A stretch of 64,000 bases of DNA, from NCBI GenBank assembly GCA_003243195.1, contig QFQI01000010.1, forward strand, positions 1 through 64,000. The letters run 5' to 3'. Position numbers and translations under genes: made by a program. Numbering within the stretch: the stretch's first letter is position 1; every line of letters starts with the position of its first letter. This document shows, in pieces, positions 1 through 9,614 of this stretch. Under the pieces are notes generated by a model. It worked only from the letters and a program-made list of their open reading frames with translations, did no database searches and had not been told where the DNA came from. This DNA comes from Sphingomonas taxi (GTDB taxonomy: Bacteria; Pseudomonadota; Alphaproteobacteria; Sphingomonadales; Sphingomonadaceae).

Positions 1-1
1 C

Positions 2-1549
<1,548 letters not shown>

Positions 1550-1580
1550 CCGGCCGGTTGCCGGCGCGAGGATAGCGACA

Positions 1581-1614
1581 CGATCCGGGGCGGCACGCGC
1601 TTCGCCCCGGATCG
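1581..1614. terminator. Perfect 12-bp inverted repeat between convergent genes, likely bidirectional terminator
   Basis: CGATCCGGGGCG at 1581-1592 pairs perfectly with CGCCCCGGATCG at 1603-1614 around a 10-nt loop. It lies between the gltB stop and the stop of the convergent gene at 1616. There is no T-run, so intrinsic termination is an inference from position and stem strength. Confidence 0.5.
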
Positions 1615-1615
1615 C

Positions 1616-2122
1616 TCAGGGCAGGCCGCTGCGGCAGCGGCGCCGCCATGCCAGCCACGCGCCCGCCGCCGCGATCGCCAGCACCGGCCAGCCGCCGTCG
1701 GTGCGCCACAGGTAACCGACCCCGCCGACGATCGCCGCCAGCACCAGCAGCGCGGCTATCCCCGGCGCGTGCAATCGCCGCGCCAGCCACGCCGCCAGCA
1801 TGAGTGCCGCCAGCGCGTTGATCGCGAGCCATGCGTAGGAGGCCGCGGTGGGGAGCGCGCCGACGAACGGCAGCTTGACCGTGGCGAAACCGATCATGCG
1901 GTTCGGGAACGTGTCGGCGGCGAGATGAAGCCCGGTGCCCGCCCCCATGCCGCAGGCGGCCGGATGCCACCGCCGTCGTGCCAGCAACGCGCATGCCGGC
2001 AGCACGCTGTGCGTCACCGCGCTGCGATGGCCGAGCCAGAGGTGCAGGTCGACATCGGGCAGCGTCAGCCCCGCGGCGAACGCGACGAGCGTGACGATGG
2101 CGGCGATCAGCGCGGGCGGCAT
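1616..2122 (-). CDS. Membrane-bound metal-dependent hydrolase-like protein (YdjM/DUF457 type)
   Basis: This is a 168-residue integral membrane protein. Its PDVD, HRSAVTHS and GLHLAADTFPNR motifs match the Asp/His-rich pattern of the YdjM/DUF457 family of putative inner-membrane metal-dependent hydrolases. Those motifs sit between hydrophobic segments near residues 3-20, 50-70, 85-105 and 115-150. The substrate of the family is not established. The ATG at 2122 was chosen because it opens directly onto the first hydrophobic segment. The longer open frame upstream is antisense to the next gene and looks non-coding. It is a single gene, convergent with gltB. Confidence 0.7.
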   Translation of the reverse strand: MPPALIAAIVTLVAFAAGLTLPDVDLHLWLGHRSAVTHSVLPACALLARRRWHPAACGMGAGTGLHLAADTFPNRMIGFATVKLPFVGALPTAASYAWLAINALAALMLAAWLARRLHAPGIAALLVLAAIVGGVGYLWRTDGGWPVLAIAAAGAWLAWRRRCRSGLP

Positions 2123-2263
2123 GATGCGCCCGTGCCACGTCCGACGCGGAAGATCATCCCGCTTCGCGCCCGTCGTCCCGACATCGGCGGCACAGATGGC
2201 GGCGCGGGGCGCGCGGATCGCCCCTTCCCCCCGCCCCCCAAATCGGCCTAACAGCGGCCGATC

Positions 2264-2935
2264 ATGTGGCAGCTTTATCAGTTCCCGTTGTGCCCGTTCA
2301 CGCGCAAGGTCCGCACGCTCCTCAATGAAAAGGACGTGGGCTATCAGCTCATGCGCGAGAACCCGTGGGAGCGGCGTGACGCGTTCATCGACATGAACCC
2401 GGCCGGCCAGACCCCGGTGATGACCGACAACGAACGCGGCATCGTGCTGGTCGATTCGATGGCGATCTGCGAATATTTCGAGGAGACGGTCGAACGGGTC
2501 GCGATGATCAACGGCACCGCCGCCAATCGCGCCGAAATCCGCCGGCTGGTGGCGTGGTTCGACACGCAATTCTACCGCGACGTCACCCAGCCGCTGCTCG
2601 ACGAGCGGATGATAAAGCGCGTGGCGCACCGCATGGCGCCCGACGCCTCGCGGCTGCGCGAGGCGATGAAGTCGGCGGTCGGGCACCTCGACTATATCGA
2701 CTTCCTGCTCGATCACCGCAAATGGATCGCCGGCGCGACGATCAGCCTGGCCGATCTCGCCGCGGCGGCGCAGATTTCGGTCGCCGACTATCTGGGCGGT
2801 GTCGACTGGGCGGGCCATGCGCACACCAAGGCGTGGTATTCCGCGTTCAAGAGCCGCCGCAGCTTCCGCCCGCTGCTCGCCGAGCGGATCAGCGGGATCG
2901 AACCGCCGAGCTATTACGAGAACCCGGACTTCTGA
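2264..2935 (+). CDS. fzlA: Glutathione S-transferase family protein, FzlA-like
   Basis: This 223-residue protein has a GST thioredoxin-like N-terminal half (LYQFPLCPFTRKVR near residues 4-17, then NPAGQTPVM and DSMAICEYFE) and an all-helical C-terminal half. In alphaproteobacteria such proteins include FzlA, a GST-fold partner of FtsZ that bundles protofilaments and links the Z-ring to septal wall synthesis. The short C-terminal tail ending in PPSYYENPDF resembles the tail of FzlA proteins as I recall them, and this is the main reason for the name. It could instead be a catalytic GST. Its TGA overlaps the next ATG (TGATG), so the three genes from here are probably co-translated. Confidence 0.7.
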   Translation: MWQLYQFPLCPFTRKVRTLLNEKDVGYQLMRENPWERRDAFIDMNPAGQTPVMTDNERGIVLVDSMAICEYFEETVERVAMINGTAANRAEIRRLVAWFDTQFYRDVTQPLLDERMIKRVAHRMAPDASRLREAMKSAVGHLDYIDFLLDHRKWIAGATISLADLAAAAQISVADYLGGVDWAGHAHTKAWYSAFKSRRSFRPLLAERISGIEPPSYYENPDF

Positions 2936-3306
2936 TGCACGCGGTCCCCGACCCCGCCGCCGCCCCGGCCGATCCGATCGGCTTCGACGATTTCCTGAAG
3001 GTCGACGTGCGCGTCGGCACGATCGTGGCGGCGGAGCCGTTCCCGCAGGCGCGCAGGCCCGCCTACAAACTGACCATCGACTTCGGCGCGACGATCGGCA
3101 CGCGGCGGTCCTCGGCGCAGATCACCGAGCATTACACCTGCGAGGAACTGGTCGGGCGACAGGTGGCGGCGGTGGTCAATTTCCCGCCGCGCCAGATCGG
3201 GCCGTTCATGTCGCAGGTGCTGACGCTCGGCTTCCCCGACGCGGACGGCAAGGTGGTGCTCGTCGCCCCCAGCGTGCCGGTCCCGAACGGCGGCCGGCTG
3301 TTCTGA
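2935..3306 (+). CDS. csaA: tRNA-binding protein, CsaA-like
   Basis: This 123-residue single-domain protein has the OB-fold EMAP/Trbp111 tRNA-binding signature: FDDFLKVDVRVGTI near the N-terminus, YKLTIDFG, SAQIT, VNFPPRQIGPFMS and a LVAPS-type C-terminus. CsaA is a small dimeric tRNA-binding protein that has also been described as having export-related chaperone activity. Its length and domain limits match the stand-alone CsaA family, not the C-terminal extension of methionyl-tRNA synthetase. It overlaps both neighbours by one base (TGATG), which indicates translational coupling. Confidence 0.88.
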   Translation: MHAVPDPAAAPADPIGFDDFLKVDVRVGTIVAAEPFPQARRPAYKLTIDFGATIGTRRSSAQITEHYTCEELVGRQVAAVVNFPPRQIGPFMSQVLTLGFPDADGKVVLVAPSVPVPNGGRLF

Positions 3307-3722
3307 TGCGGCAGGCGCATGCCATGCTGACGATCGCGACGCGCGGTCAGGGCATGGTGGAGATCACCCGCGACATCGCCGAATGGCTGTCGGCGCAGCG
3401 CATCGCCCATGGCCTGCTGACGATCTTCTGCCGGCACACCTCCGCCTCGCTGCTCATCAACGAAAATGCCGCGCCGGCGGTACGCCGCGACCTGCAACGC
3501 TATTTCGCGGCGATCGCGCCGGAAAGCCGCGAGTACGAGCATGACGACGAAGGCCCGGACGACATGCCCGCGCATCTGAGGACCGCGCTGACGGCCGTGT
3601 CGCTGTCCGTGCCGGTCGCGGACGGCGCGATGGTGCTGGGCACGTGGCAGGGCGTGTATCTGTTCGAGCACCGCGCCGCGCCGCATCGTCGCACGCTGGC
3701 GCTGCACGTCATCGGAGAATGA
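3306..3722 (+). CDS. yjbQ: YjbQ family protein (UPF0047)
   Basis: This 138-residue protein is a member of UPF0047/YjbQ. The conserved FCRHTSASLLINENA segment, followed by DDMPAHLRTAL and LGTWQGVYLFEHR, is diagnostic. Members form compact trimers with a metal-binding His-rich site. Some have been reported to show weak thiamine-phosphate synthase activity, but the physiological role is unsettled. It is the last gene of the overlapping fzlA-csaA-yjbQ trio, and the gene after it is convergent. Confidence 0.9.
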   Translation: MRQAHAMLTIATRGQGMVEITRDIAEWLSAQRIAHGLLTIFCRHTSASLLINENAAPAVRRDLQRYFAAIAPESREYEHDDEGPDDMPAHLRTALTAVSLSVPVADGAMVLGTWQGVYLFEHRAAPHRRTLALHVIGE

Positions 3723-3779
3723 CCAGGGGCGCATGACCGGGCGGCGCACGACGCGCGCGGCTACCCGTGACGACGCGGG

Positions 3780-4508
3780 TCAGCCCGGCTCGGCGAGCGT
3801 CAGGATCGACACGCCGGTCGGCATCGGCACGCGACCGACGAGATGGCGTTCCAGCCGGAAGATTCGTTCGAACAGCGCGTTGAGCGGCGCGGCCGGGGGC
3901 GAATCGTCGCTGTCGTCGCGGCCGGTCAGCCGCCCCGCGACCCGCGCCGCGGCGGCAAGCGGGAACAGCAGCGAGTTGAAATAGGTCAGCCCGCGCGGCC
4001 GCAGCCCGGCCGCGCGGATCGCGGCGACCAGCGTCTTCTTGGAATACCGGCGATGGTGGTGGTTTACCACGTCATGCGCGCTCCACATCCATTGATGCGC
4101 GGGCACCGCGATCAGGATCTTGCCGCCGGGGGCCAGGCATTCGCGCATCGCGGTCAGCGCGGCGACATCATCCTCGATATGCTCCACCACGTCGAGCACC
4201 GCGACCAGATCGTATGCGCTGCGCGCGACGCCGGGCAGCGCGGGTAGCGGCGCATCGCTCACCGGCCTGCCCAGCCGCTGGCTGGCGATCGCGCGGGCGG
4301 CGGGGTCGATCTCGATCGCGTCCACCGTGCCGAAGGTGCCGAGCATCGGCAGATTGTGCCCCGTGCCGCAGCCGATCTCCAGAATGCGCGCCGGTGTCGG
4401 CAATCGCCCCTCGCGCGTCAGGAAATCGGCGAGGATGTCGCGGCGCGCGCGATACCACCAATGCGTGGAATCATGCTCCGCCATGCGATCATAGACGCGG
4501 CGATCCAT
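3780..4508 (-). CDS. Class I SAM-dependent methyltransferase
   Basis: This 242-residue protein has the Rossmann-fold methyltransferase motifs in order: ILEIGCGTGHN (motif I, about residues 42-52), DAIEIDPAA (motif II), LVAVLDVVEHIEDD (motif IV region) and PGGKILIAVPAHQ (motif VI). A conserved HHHRRYSK stretch follows. The type resembles methyltransferases found with polysaccharide or lipid glycosylation genes. It lies 13 bases after the GtrA gene on the same strand, so the two are probably co-transcribed. The methyl acceptor is unknown and may be a polyprenyl-linked sugar or glycolipid, inferred from context only. Confidence 0.85.
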   Translation of the reverse strand: MDRRVYDRMAEHDSTHWWYRARRDILADFLTREGRLPTPARILEIGCGTGHNLPMLGTFGTVDAIEIDPAARAIASQRLGRPVSDAPLPALPGVARSAYDLVAVLDVVEHIEDDVAALTAMRECLAPGGKILIAVPAHQWMWSAHDVVNHHHRRYSKKTLVAAIRAAGLRPRGLTYFNSLLFPLAAAARVAGRLTGRDDSDDSPPAAPLNALFERIFRLERHLVGRVPMPTGVSILTLAEPG

Positions 4509-4521
4509 CAGCGGTTGACCA

Positions 4522-4971
4522 TCATGCGAAGACCCAGAAACGATTGAGCGCGAAGGTGACCAGCGGGGTCACGAACAGGATCGGCACCAGCGGCCACCAT
4601 GTCGCGCCGTGCAGCGGGCCGGTCAGCAGCCATACGAAGAAGCTGTTCATCGCGAAGCTGACCAGCGACACCACGAAGAACCGCCCGCCGGTGCGCGCCA
4701 GATTGTCGCGCTCCCCGACGCCGCGAAAGCTCCAGCGGCTGTGCATGACATAGCCGGATAGCATCGCGACCAGATAGCCGAGCACGTTGGCGATCAGCGG
4801 CCAGAAGCTGCGATCCGGCAGCGGCCAGCGCGCCTGCCCGAAGGTCGCGAGCGGCCAGTAGACGATCGCGTAGAGCGCGGTCGCCGCCCCGCCGGTCAGC
4901 GCGAAGCGGACCAGTTGCCAGAACAAGGCGCGCAGCTCATCCGTCCTGTCGTGCGATCGAAGCGTTGCCAC
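4522..4971 (-). CDS. GtrA family membrane protein
   Basis: This small polytopic protein of about 149 residues has four hydrophobic segments and typical GtrA features: WQLVRFALTGGAATAL near the start, the FWPLIANVLGYLVAMLSGY helix, HSRWSFRG, and a C-terminal TPLVTFALNRFWVF. GtrA proteins are thought to flip or assist transfer of polyprenyl-phosphate-linked sugars across the inner membrane. A GTG start at 4971 gives the usual family length. The frame stays open to 5043, but the added residues are Arg-rich and look non-coding. The gene is divergent from the large membrane glycosyltransferase-like gene. Confidence 0.8.
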   Translation of the reverse strand: MATLRSHDRTDELRALFWQLVRFALTGGAATALYAIVYWPLATFGQARWPLPDRSFWPLIANVLGYLVAMLSGYVMHSRWSFRGVGERDNLARTGGRFFVVSLVSFAMNSFFVWLLTGPLHGATWWPLVPILFVTPLVTFALNRFWVFA

Positions 4972-5183
4972 CAGCCTGCCTTTCCGCGCGCTGCCTAGGG
5001 CGCGGGCGGCGCGCTGGCAATGGTGGCGGTGCGGGCGGAGCATCGGCGGGACGGTCCGCTGCTCTGCCGGCGATGGTCGTCGTCGCGCCTCCCCGTTGCC
5101 GTTTACCCGCCCGCATCCTAAGCACCGCGACCAGCACCGGCCCCGTACGGGCGGTGCGTCGCGCGCGGCGTGAAGGAAGTGTG

Positions 5184-6980
5184 TTGACCAGGAACCTGTT
5201 GCCGCCCGCCACCCGCCGGACGATCGCGCGCCGGCTCGATCGCGACTGGCTGCGGCTGACCCTGCTGGCGTGGGCCGGCATCGCGATCTGGTATCTGTGG
5301 CAGCGGTGGGCGGCGATCCACTGGCTGTCGCTGGGCGATACCGACGACAACATGCGGCTGATGCAGGTCCGCGCGCTGCTGGACGGACAGGGCTGGTTCG
5401 ACCTGCGCAACTATCGCCTCAACCCGCCGGGCGGATTCGACATCCACTGGTCGCGGCTCGTGGACCTGCCGATCGCGGGGTTGATCCTGCTGCTGCGACC
5501 GTTCGTCGGCACGGCCGAGGCGGAGCGGCTGGCATGCGGCATCGCGCCGCTGCTGCCGATGGCGGTGACGCTGCTCGCGCTGGGCGCGACGCTGCGGCGG
5601 CTGGTGCATCCGCTCGCGTGGCCGCTGGGGATCGCGCTGTTCCTGGCGACCACCGTGACGCTCGGCATGTTCATGCCCGACCGTATCGACCATCACGGCT
5701 GGCAACTCGCGATGCTGGCGGTGACGGTCGCCGGACTGTGTGACCCGCAGCGCATGCGTGGCGGTGCGCTGGTCGGCATCGCCACCGCGGTATCGCTGAC
5801 GATCGGGCTGGAGATGCTGCCCTATGCCGCGATGGCGGGCGCGATCATCGCGCTGGCGTGGATATGGGACGCGGCGGAACGCGAGCGGCTGGCGCTCTAT
5901 GCGCTGACACTGGCCGGCGGCGCGGCGGCGGGCTTCGCCGCCTTCACCTCGATCGCCAACCGCGTCTATCGCTGCGACGCGCTGACGCCGGTCTATGCCT
6001 CCACCGTGGTGCTGGCGGGCGGGATGCTGCTCGCGCTGGCGCTGCTGTCGCCGCGGCATGCCGGCGCGCGGCTGGCGCTGGCGCTGGTGGCGGGGGCGAT
6101 CGTCGTGGCGTTCTTCGCGCTCGCCTTTCCGCAATGCCTGGGTCGGCCGGAGCAGGTGTCGGACGAACTCTACACCAGTTGGCTGGCGAACGTGCGCGAG
6201 GCCAAGCCGATCTACCGCCACCCGCTGCGCATCGCGCTGCCGATCGTGACGTTGCCGATCATCGGGCTGATCGGCGCGGCGCTGGCGACGATCCGCGCGC
6301 GCCGCTCGCCCAGCTTGCGCGGCTGGGCGTGCGTGGCGCTGTTCGGATTGTTCGCGGCGCTGATGCTGTTGTGGCAGGCGCGCGCCGGGCCGGCGGCGCA
6401 GTTGCTGGCGATCCCGGGTGCGGCGGCGCTGGCATGGCTGGCGCTGCCGTGGCTGCTCGCGCCGCGCTGGTGGCCGGTCAAGGCGCTGGCGGCGGTGGCG
6501 CTGTTCGTCGCGGTGTCGGGCAGCTTCGCGCAACTGGCGATCGACTGGTTCAGGATCGACCGTCCCAACGCCTATGTCCGTCGCGTCAACAAGGCGACCG
6601 GGCGGTGCCTGACGATCCCGGCGATGCGCCCGCTCGACCGCCTGCCGGCGCAGACGGTGTTCACCTTCGTCGACCTCGGCCCGCGGCTCATCACGCTGAC
6701 GCACCACAATGCGATCGCCGGACCATATCACCGCAACGGCGACGCGATCCTCGACGTCCACCACGCCTTCATGCGGTCGCCCGACGAGGCGCGCGCGATC
6801 ATAAAGCGCCACGGCGCGACGCTGCTGCTGGTGTGCCCCGACATGGCGGAATCGACAAATTACCGGGCCAAGGCGCCCGGCGGCTTCTACGCCCGGCTGG
6901 CGCGCGGCGAACGCTTCGACTGGCTGGTGCCGGTGCCGATCAGGAAGGGGTCGCCTTTCCGGGCGTTTCGGGTGGAGTAG
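5184..6980 (+). CDS. Large polytopic membrane protein, GT-C-type glycosyltransferase-like
   Basis: This protein of about 598 residues has an N-terminal anchor, then an acidic GDTDDNMR motif in the first external loop and FDIHWSRLVD. About ten further hydrophobic segments follow, with a soluble C-terminal domain of ~130 residues (FTFVDLGPRLI, HHAFMRSPDEA). An Asp-rich motif after the first transmembrane helix followed by many helices is the layout of GT-C enzymes that use lipid-phosphate sugars. The family is not one I can name. The start is TTG at 5184 (or GTG at 5181), because AAGGA at 5173-5177 precedes it. Upstream residues are Arg/Ala-rich and non-coding in character. GtrA and a methyltransferase lie divergently upstream, which suggests a shared role in decorating an envelope glycan or lipid. 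Confidence 0.7.
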   Translation: MTRNLLPPATRRTIARRLDRDWLRLTLLAWAGIAIWYLWQRWAAIHWLSLGDTDDNMRLMQVRALLDGQGWFDLRNYRLNPPGGFDIHWSRLVDLPIAGLILLLRPFVGTAEAERLACGIAPLLPMAVTLLALGATLRRLVHPLAWPLGIALFLATTVTLGMFMPDRIDHHGWQLAMLAVTVAGLCDPQRMRGGALVGIATAVSLTIGLEMLPYAAMAGAIIALAWIWDAAERERLALYALTLAGGAAAGFAAFTSIANRVYRCDALTPVYASTVVLAGGMLLALALLSPRHAGARLALALVAGAIVVAFFALAFPQCLGRPEQVSDELYTSWLANVREAKPIYRHPLRIALPIVTLPIIGLIGAALATIRARRSPSLRGWACVALFGLFAALMLLWQARAGPAAQLLAIPGAAALAWLALPWLLAPRWWPVKALAAVALFVAVSGSFAQLAIDWFRIDRPNAYVRRVNKATGRCLTIPAMRPLDRLPAQTVFTFVDLGPRLITLTHHNAIAGPYHRNGDAILDVHHAFMRSPDEARAIIKRHGATLLLVCPDMAESTNYRAKAPGGFYARLARGERFDWLVPVPIRKGSPFRAFRVE

Positions 6981-7035
6981 GAGGTGGCGGCTAACGCCCA
7001 ATTGCGGACCTCGCCAAAGCACGAATATAGATGGT

Positions 7036-7374
7036 ATGGTGAAGATCGGACCAGATGATTGGCTAGAAGCCGAACGGCTTGATCGGCAGCGTTCACAAGC
7101 CCGGCTCGCTGGGGTGTTTGCGGCGGGGCCGTGGACCACCCTGCCAGCGTTAGCGTCTCTCCCAATCATGGCTGTAGCGGGCGAAGGGGATTACATCATC
7201 CCCGTCCTGGGTATCATGTGGGCCGCCCTGATGGCTGTAGCCGTCTGGGTTCGTCGAAGCAGTGAGGTCGGATCGATACGTCGCTCGTGCGCTACCTGGG
7301 TTGCTTCTTACAGCGCCTTGCTCGCCATCATGATGCTCGGCATGGCGTTTCTGTTCGCGACCGCTGCAGCTTAG
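7036..7374 (+). CDS. Small hypothetical membrane protein
   Basis: This 112-residue ORF encodes a short charged N-terminus (DDWLEAERLDRQRSQ) and about three hydrophobic stretches near residues 27-45, 52-70 and 92-112. I recognise no family. The surrounding sequence from about 6981 to 7440 is visibly lower in GC than both neighbours, and the codons are less biased to G/C at the third position. This suggests acquired or decaying DNA. The hydrophobic pattern and the ATG support it being a gene, but no clear Shine-Dalgarno sequence is present. Confidence 0.45.
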   Translation: MVKIGPDDWLEAERLDRQRSQARLAGVFAAGPWTTLPALASLPIMAVAGEGDYIIPVLGIMWAALMAVAVWVRRSSEVGSIRRSCATWVASYSALLAIMMLGMAFLFATAAA

Positions 7375-7442
7375 ATCTGACCTTCGTTTAATCGCCGCTT
7401 TCCACCACAACCAGCCGTCCCTTACTAGCAAATGCCGCCCTC

Positions 7443-8060
7443 TTACCGAAACTGCTCCACCAGCCCGTCGATCACGAACTGCACGGCCAACGCCGCGAGC
7501 AGGACGCCGAGCAGGCGGGTGATGACCGCCTCGATCTTCGCGCCCAGCACGCGCATCAGCGGGCCGGCGGCGAGCAGCGCCATCAGCATCAGCAGCAGGT
7601 TCGCGCCGAGCGCCGCCATCACCACCGCGGTCTGTTCGATGCCGTTGCTGCGCGCGGTCAGCAGCATCACCGACGCGATCGAGCCGGGACCGGCGATCAT
7701 CGGCATCGCCATGGGGAAGATCGACACGTCGTCGGCTTCCTCGGTGGTGATCTTGGCGGCGCGGTCCTCGCGGCGCTGGGTGCGTTTTTCAAACACCATT
7801 TCCAGCGCGATCAGGAACAGCATCACGCCGCCGGCGATACGGAACGACGCCAGTTCGATCCCCAGCGCGTGCAGCAGCGGCTCGCCCGCCAGCGCGAAGG
7901 TCAGCAGGATGCCCGCCGCCACCAGCACCGCGCGGATCGCCATCGCGCGGCGGTGCGTGGCGGTGGTCCCCGCCGTCAGCCCCGCGAAGATCGGCGCACA
8001 GCCCGGCGGGTCGATGATGACGAACAGGGTGATGAACGAGGAGACGAACAGCTCCAGCAT
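7443..8060 (-). CDS. marC: MarC family integral membrane protein
   Basis: This 205-residue protein has about six transmembrane segments and the UPF0056/MarC signature: SSFITLFVIIDPPG near residues 7-20 and FPMAMPMIAGPGSIA in the middle. The family's function is not established. The original link to multiple antibiotic resistance was not upheld for E. coli MarC. ATG at 8060 is the likely start, and a GTG lies directly before it. It is the last gene of a minus-strand series (yhhQ, argB, yggT, yggU, folD, marC), 13 bases after folD. Confidence 0.92.
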   Translation of the reverse strand: MLELFVSSFITLFVIIDPPGCAPIFAGLTAGTTATHRRAMAIRAVLVAAGILLTFALAGEPLLHALGIELASFRIAGGVMLFLIALEMVFEKRTQRREDRAAKITTEEADDVSIFPMAMPMIAGPGSIASVMLLTARSNGIEQTAVVMAALGANLLLMLMALLAAGPLMRVLGAKIEAVITRLLGVLLAALAVQFVIDGLVEQFR

Positions 8061-8073
8061 CACAGCCCCGGCA

Positions 8074-8943
8074 TCATAGCGCCGGGTCGACCGCGACGCC
8101 CGCGCGGCGGCCGGCCGCGACCAGCGTGTTGCGCATCAGCACCGCGATCGTCATCGGCCCCACCCCGCCGGGCACCGGCGTGATCGCGCCCGCCACCTGC
8201 GCCGCGTGCGGATCGACGTCGCCGACCAGCCCGGCATCGGTGCGGTTGATGCCGACATCGATCACGGTCGCACCGGGCTTGATCCATTCCGGCTGCACGA
8301 AGCCGGGGATGCCGACCGCCGCCACCACGATGTCCGCCTGCCGCACATGCGCCATCACGTCGCGGCTGCGGCTGTGCACGGTGGTGACGGTGCAGCTTTC
8401 CTTCAGCAGCAGCGCCGCCATCGGCTTTCCGACGATGTTCGAACGACCGATCACTACCGCTTCCAGCCCGGCGAGATGCGGGTGGATGTCCCTGAGCAGC
8501 ATCAGGCAGCCGAGCGGCGTGCACGGCACCAGCCCGTCCAGCCCGGTCGCGAGCCGCCCGGCATTGACCGGGTGAAAGCCGTCGACATCCTTGTCGGGGT
8601 CAATGCGCGTGATGACCGCGCGTTCGTCGATATGGCGCGGCAGCGGCAGTTGCACGAGGATGCCGTCCACCGCATCGTCGGCATTGAGCCGGTCGACCAA
8701 CGCGATCAGCGCCGCCTGGCTGGTGTCGGCGGGCAGGCGATGTTGGAAACTTTCCATGCCGGCGGCCAGCGTCGCCTTGCCCTTGGAGCGGACATAGACC
8801 GACGACGCCGCATCCTCGCCGACCAGCACCACGGCCAAGCCGGGTTTACGGCCGGCATCGCGCGTGAAGGCGGCGGCGGCGGCGGCGACGCGGTCGCGCA
8901 GCGTGGCGGCGAAGGCTTTTCCGTCGATGATGCGGGCAGTCAT
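8074..8943 (-). CDS. folD: Bifunctional methylenetetrahydrofolate dehydrogenase / methenyl-THF cyclohydrolase
   Basis: FolD interconverts 5,10-methylene-, methenyl- and 10-formyl-tetrahydrofolate with NADP, supplying one-carbon units. The 289-residue length is typical. Visible motifs are YVRSKGKA with the catalytic Y-x3-K (about residues 50-54), QLPLPRH, DKDVDGFHPVN, the nucleotide loop GRSNIVGKPMA, and TPVPGGVGPMTIA near the end. The start ATG overlaps the TGA of the upstream DUF167 gene (ATGA), which indicates coupling. FolK in the same window also serves folate metabolism but is in a separate operon. Confidence 0.97.
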   Translation of the reverse strand: MTARIIDGKAFAATLRDRVAAAAAAFTRDAGRKPGLAVVLVGEDAASSVYVRSKGKATLAAGMESFQHRLPADTSQAALIALVDRLNADDAVDGILVQLPLPRHIDERAVITRIDPDKDVDGFHPVNAGRLATGLDGLVPCTPLGCLMLLRDIHPHLAGLEAVVIGRSNIVGKPMAALLLKESCTVTTVHSRSRDVMAHVRQADIVVAAVGIPGFVQPEWIKPGATVIDVGINRTDAGLVGDVDPHAAQVAGAITPVPGGVGPMTIAVLMRNTLVAAGRRAGVAVDPAL

Positions 8944-9242
8944 GGCTTTGCCGCATAGAGCGAAGCGGCGGCGCGCGCCAGCGTCGCGGTATCACCCGCG
9001 ATCGTCAGCCGCTTCAGCCGCGCGGTGTGGCCGGCGACCAGCGTAACGTCGCGGCGCGCCACGCCAAAATGCCTGGCGACCAGCGCCACCAGCGCGTCGT
9101 TGGCCGCGCCATCGACCGGCGCGGCGGCGAGCCGTGCGGCGAAATGTTCCGCGGTGCCCGCCGCCAGCAGGTCGCGACCGCCGCGCGGCGTCACGCGCAC
9201 CGCGATCGCGATCCCCTGCCCCGTCTCGCGCCAGGCGCTCAG
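8940..9242 (-). CDS. yggU: DUF167 (YggU family) protein
   Basis: This small protein of about 100 residues has the YggU/DUF167 hallmark: IAVRVTPRGGRD, AAPVDGAANDALVALVARHFGV, then VTLVAGHTARLKRLTI. The function is unknown, and the gene commonly follows yggT as it does here. The start is uncertain. The family expects residues from about LSAWRETG, where the only codon available is CTG at 9242 overlapping the yggT stop. An in-frame GTG at 9200 would give an 86-residue protein that loses the first strand. I give the longer form because it fits family length and the ATGA/CTGA-style overlaps of this operon. Confidence 0.78.
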   Translation of the reverse strand: MSAWRETGQGIAIAVRVTPRGGRDLLAAGTAEHFAARLAAAPVDGAANDALVALVARHFGVARRDVTLVAGHTARLKRLTIAGDTATLARAAASLYAAKP

Positions 9243-9547
9243 ATCGAGCTGCTCGCGATCGTGCTTGCGGCAACGTTGTTGAGGATGATGTTCAGGATCG
9301 CCAGCAACACCAGCACCACCGCGGGCGCGAAGTCGATCCCGCCGGTCGCGGGCAGCATGCGGCGGATCGGCCGGTACAGCGGCTCGCTGAGGCGATCCAG
9401 CCCCTCGTACAGCGAGCGGACGAAGTTGTTCGAGGTGTTGACGACGTTGAACGAGATCAGCAGCGACAGCACGAACTGGACGATGATGATCCACCAGACG
9501 AGGTTCAGGATCACCTGCAGGATCTGGATGATGGTGAGCGTCAGCAC
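9239..9547 (-). CDS. yggT: YggT family membrane protein
   Basis: This 102-residue protein has two long hydrophobic segments (about residues 5-30 and 70-95) separated by the conserved segment SLYEGLDRLSEPLYRPIRRMLP. That is the repeat unit of the YggT family (PF02325). Proteins of this family are linked to osmotic tolerance, and homologues in some lineages to cell division or chloroplast biogenesis. E. coli YggT has two repeats, and this shorter form has one, which is usual in alphaproteobacteria. Translation starts at GTG 9547. Its stop overlaps the start region of the DUF167 gene. Confidence 0.9.
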   Translation of the reverse strand: MLTLTIIQILQVILNLVWWIIIVQFVLSLLISFNVVNTSNNFVRSLYEGLDRLSEPLYRPIRRMLPATGGIDFAPAVVLVLLAILNIILNNVAASTIASSSI

Positions 9548-9614
9548 GCGTCGCGTCTCCGAATAGGTGTGCCGGCGATATAGAGCACCGCCGGGCCGGA
9601 CAAAAGGTTCGCCG

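Noticed and set aside
2123..2260. Upstream N-terminal extension of the YdjM-like hydrolase (to 2824)
   Set aside because: The extension is antisense to fzlA and Arg/Asp-rich, and the family begins at the hydrophobic segment.
5118..7169. 683-codon minus-strand open frame opposite the GT-C-like gene
   Set aside because: It is rich in Gln, Arg and His and has no domain. The plus strand encodes a coherent membrane protein.
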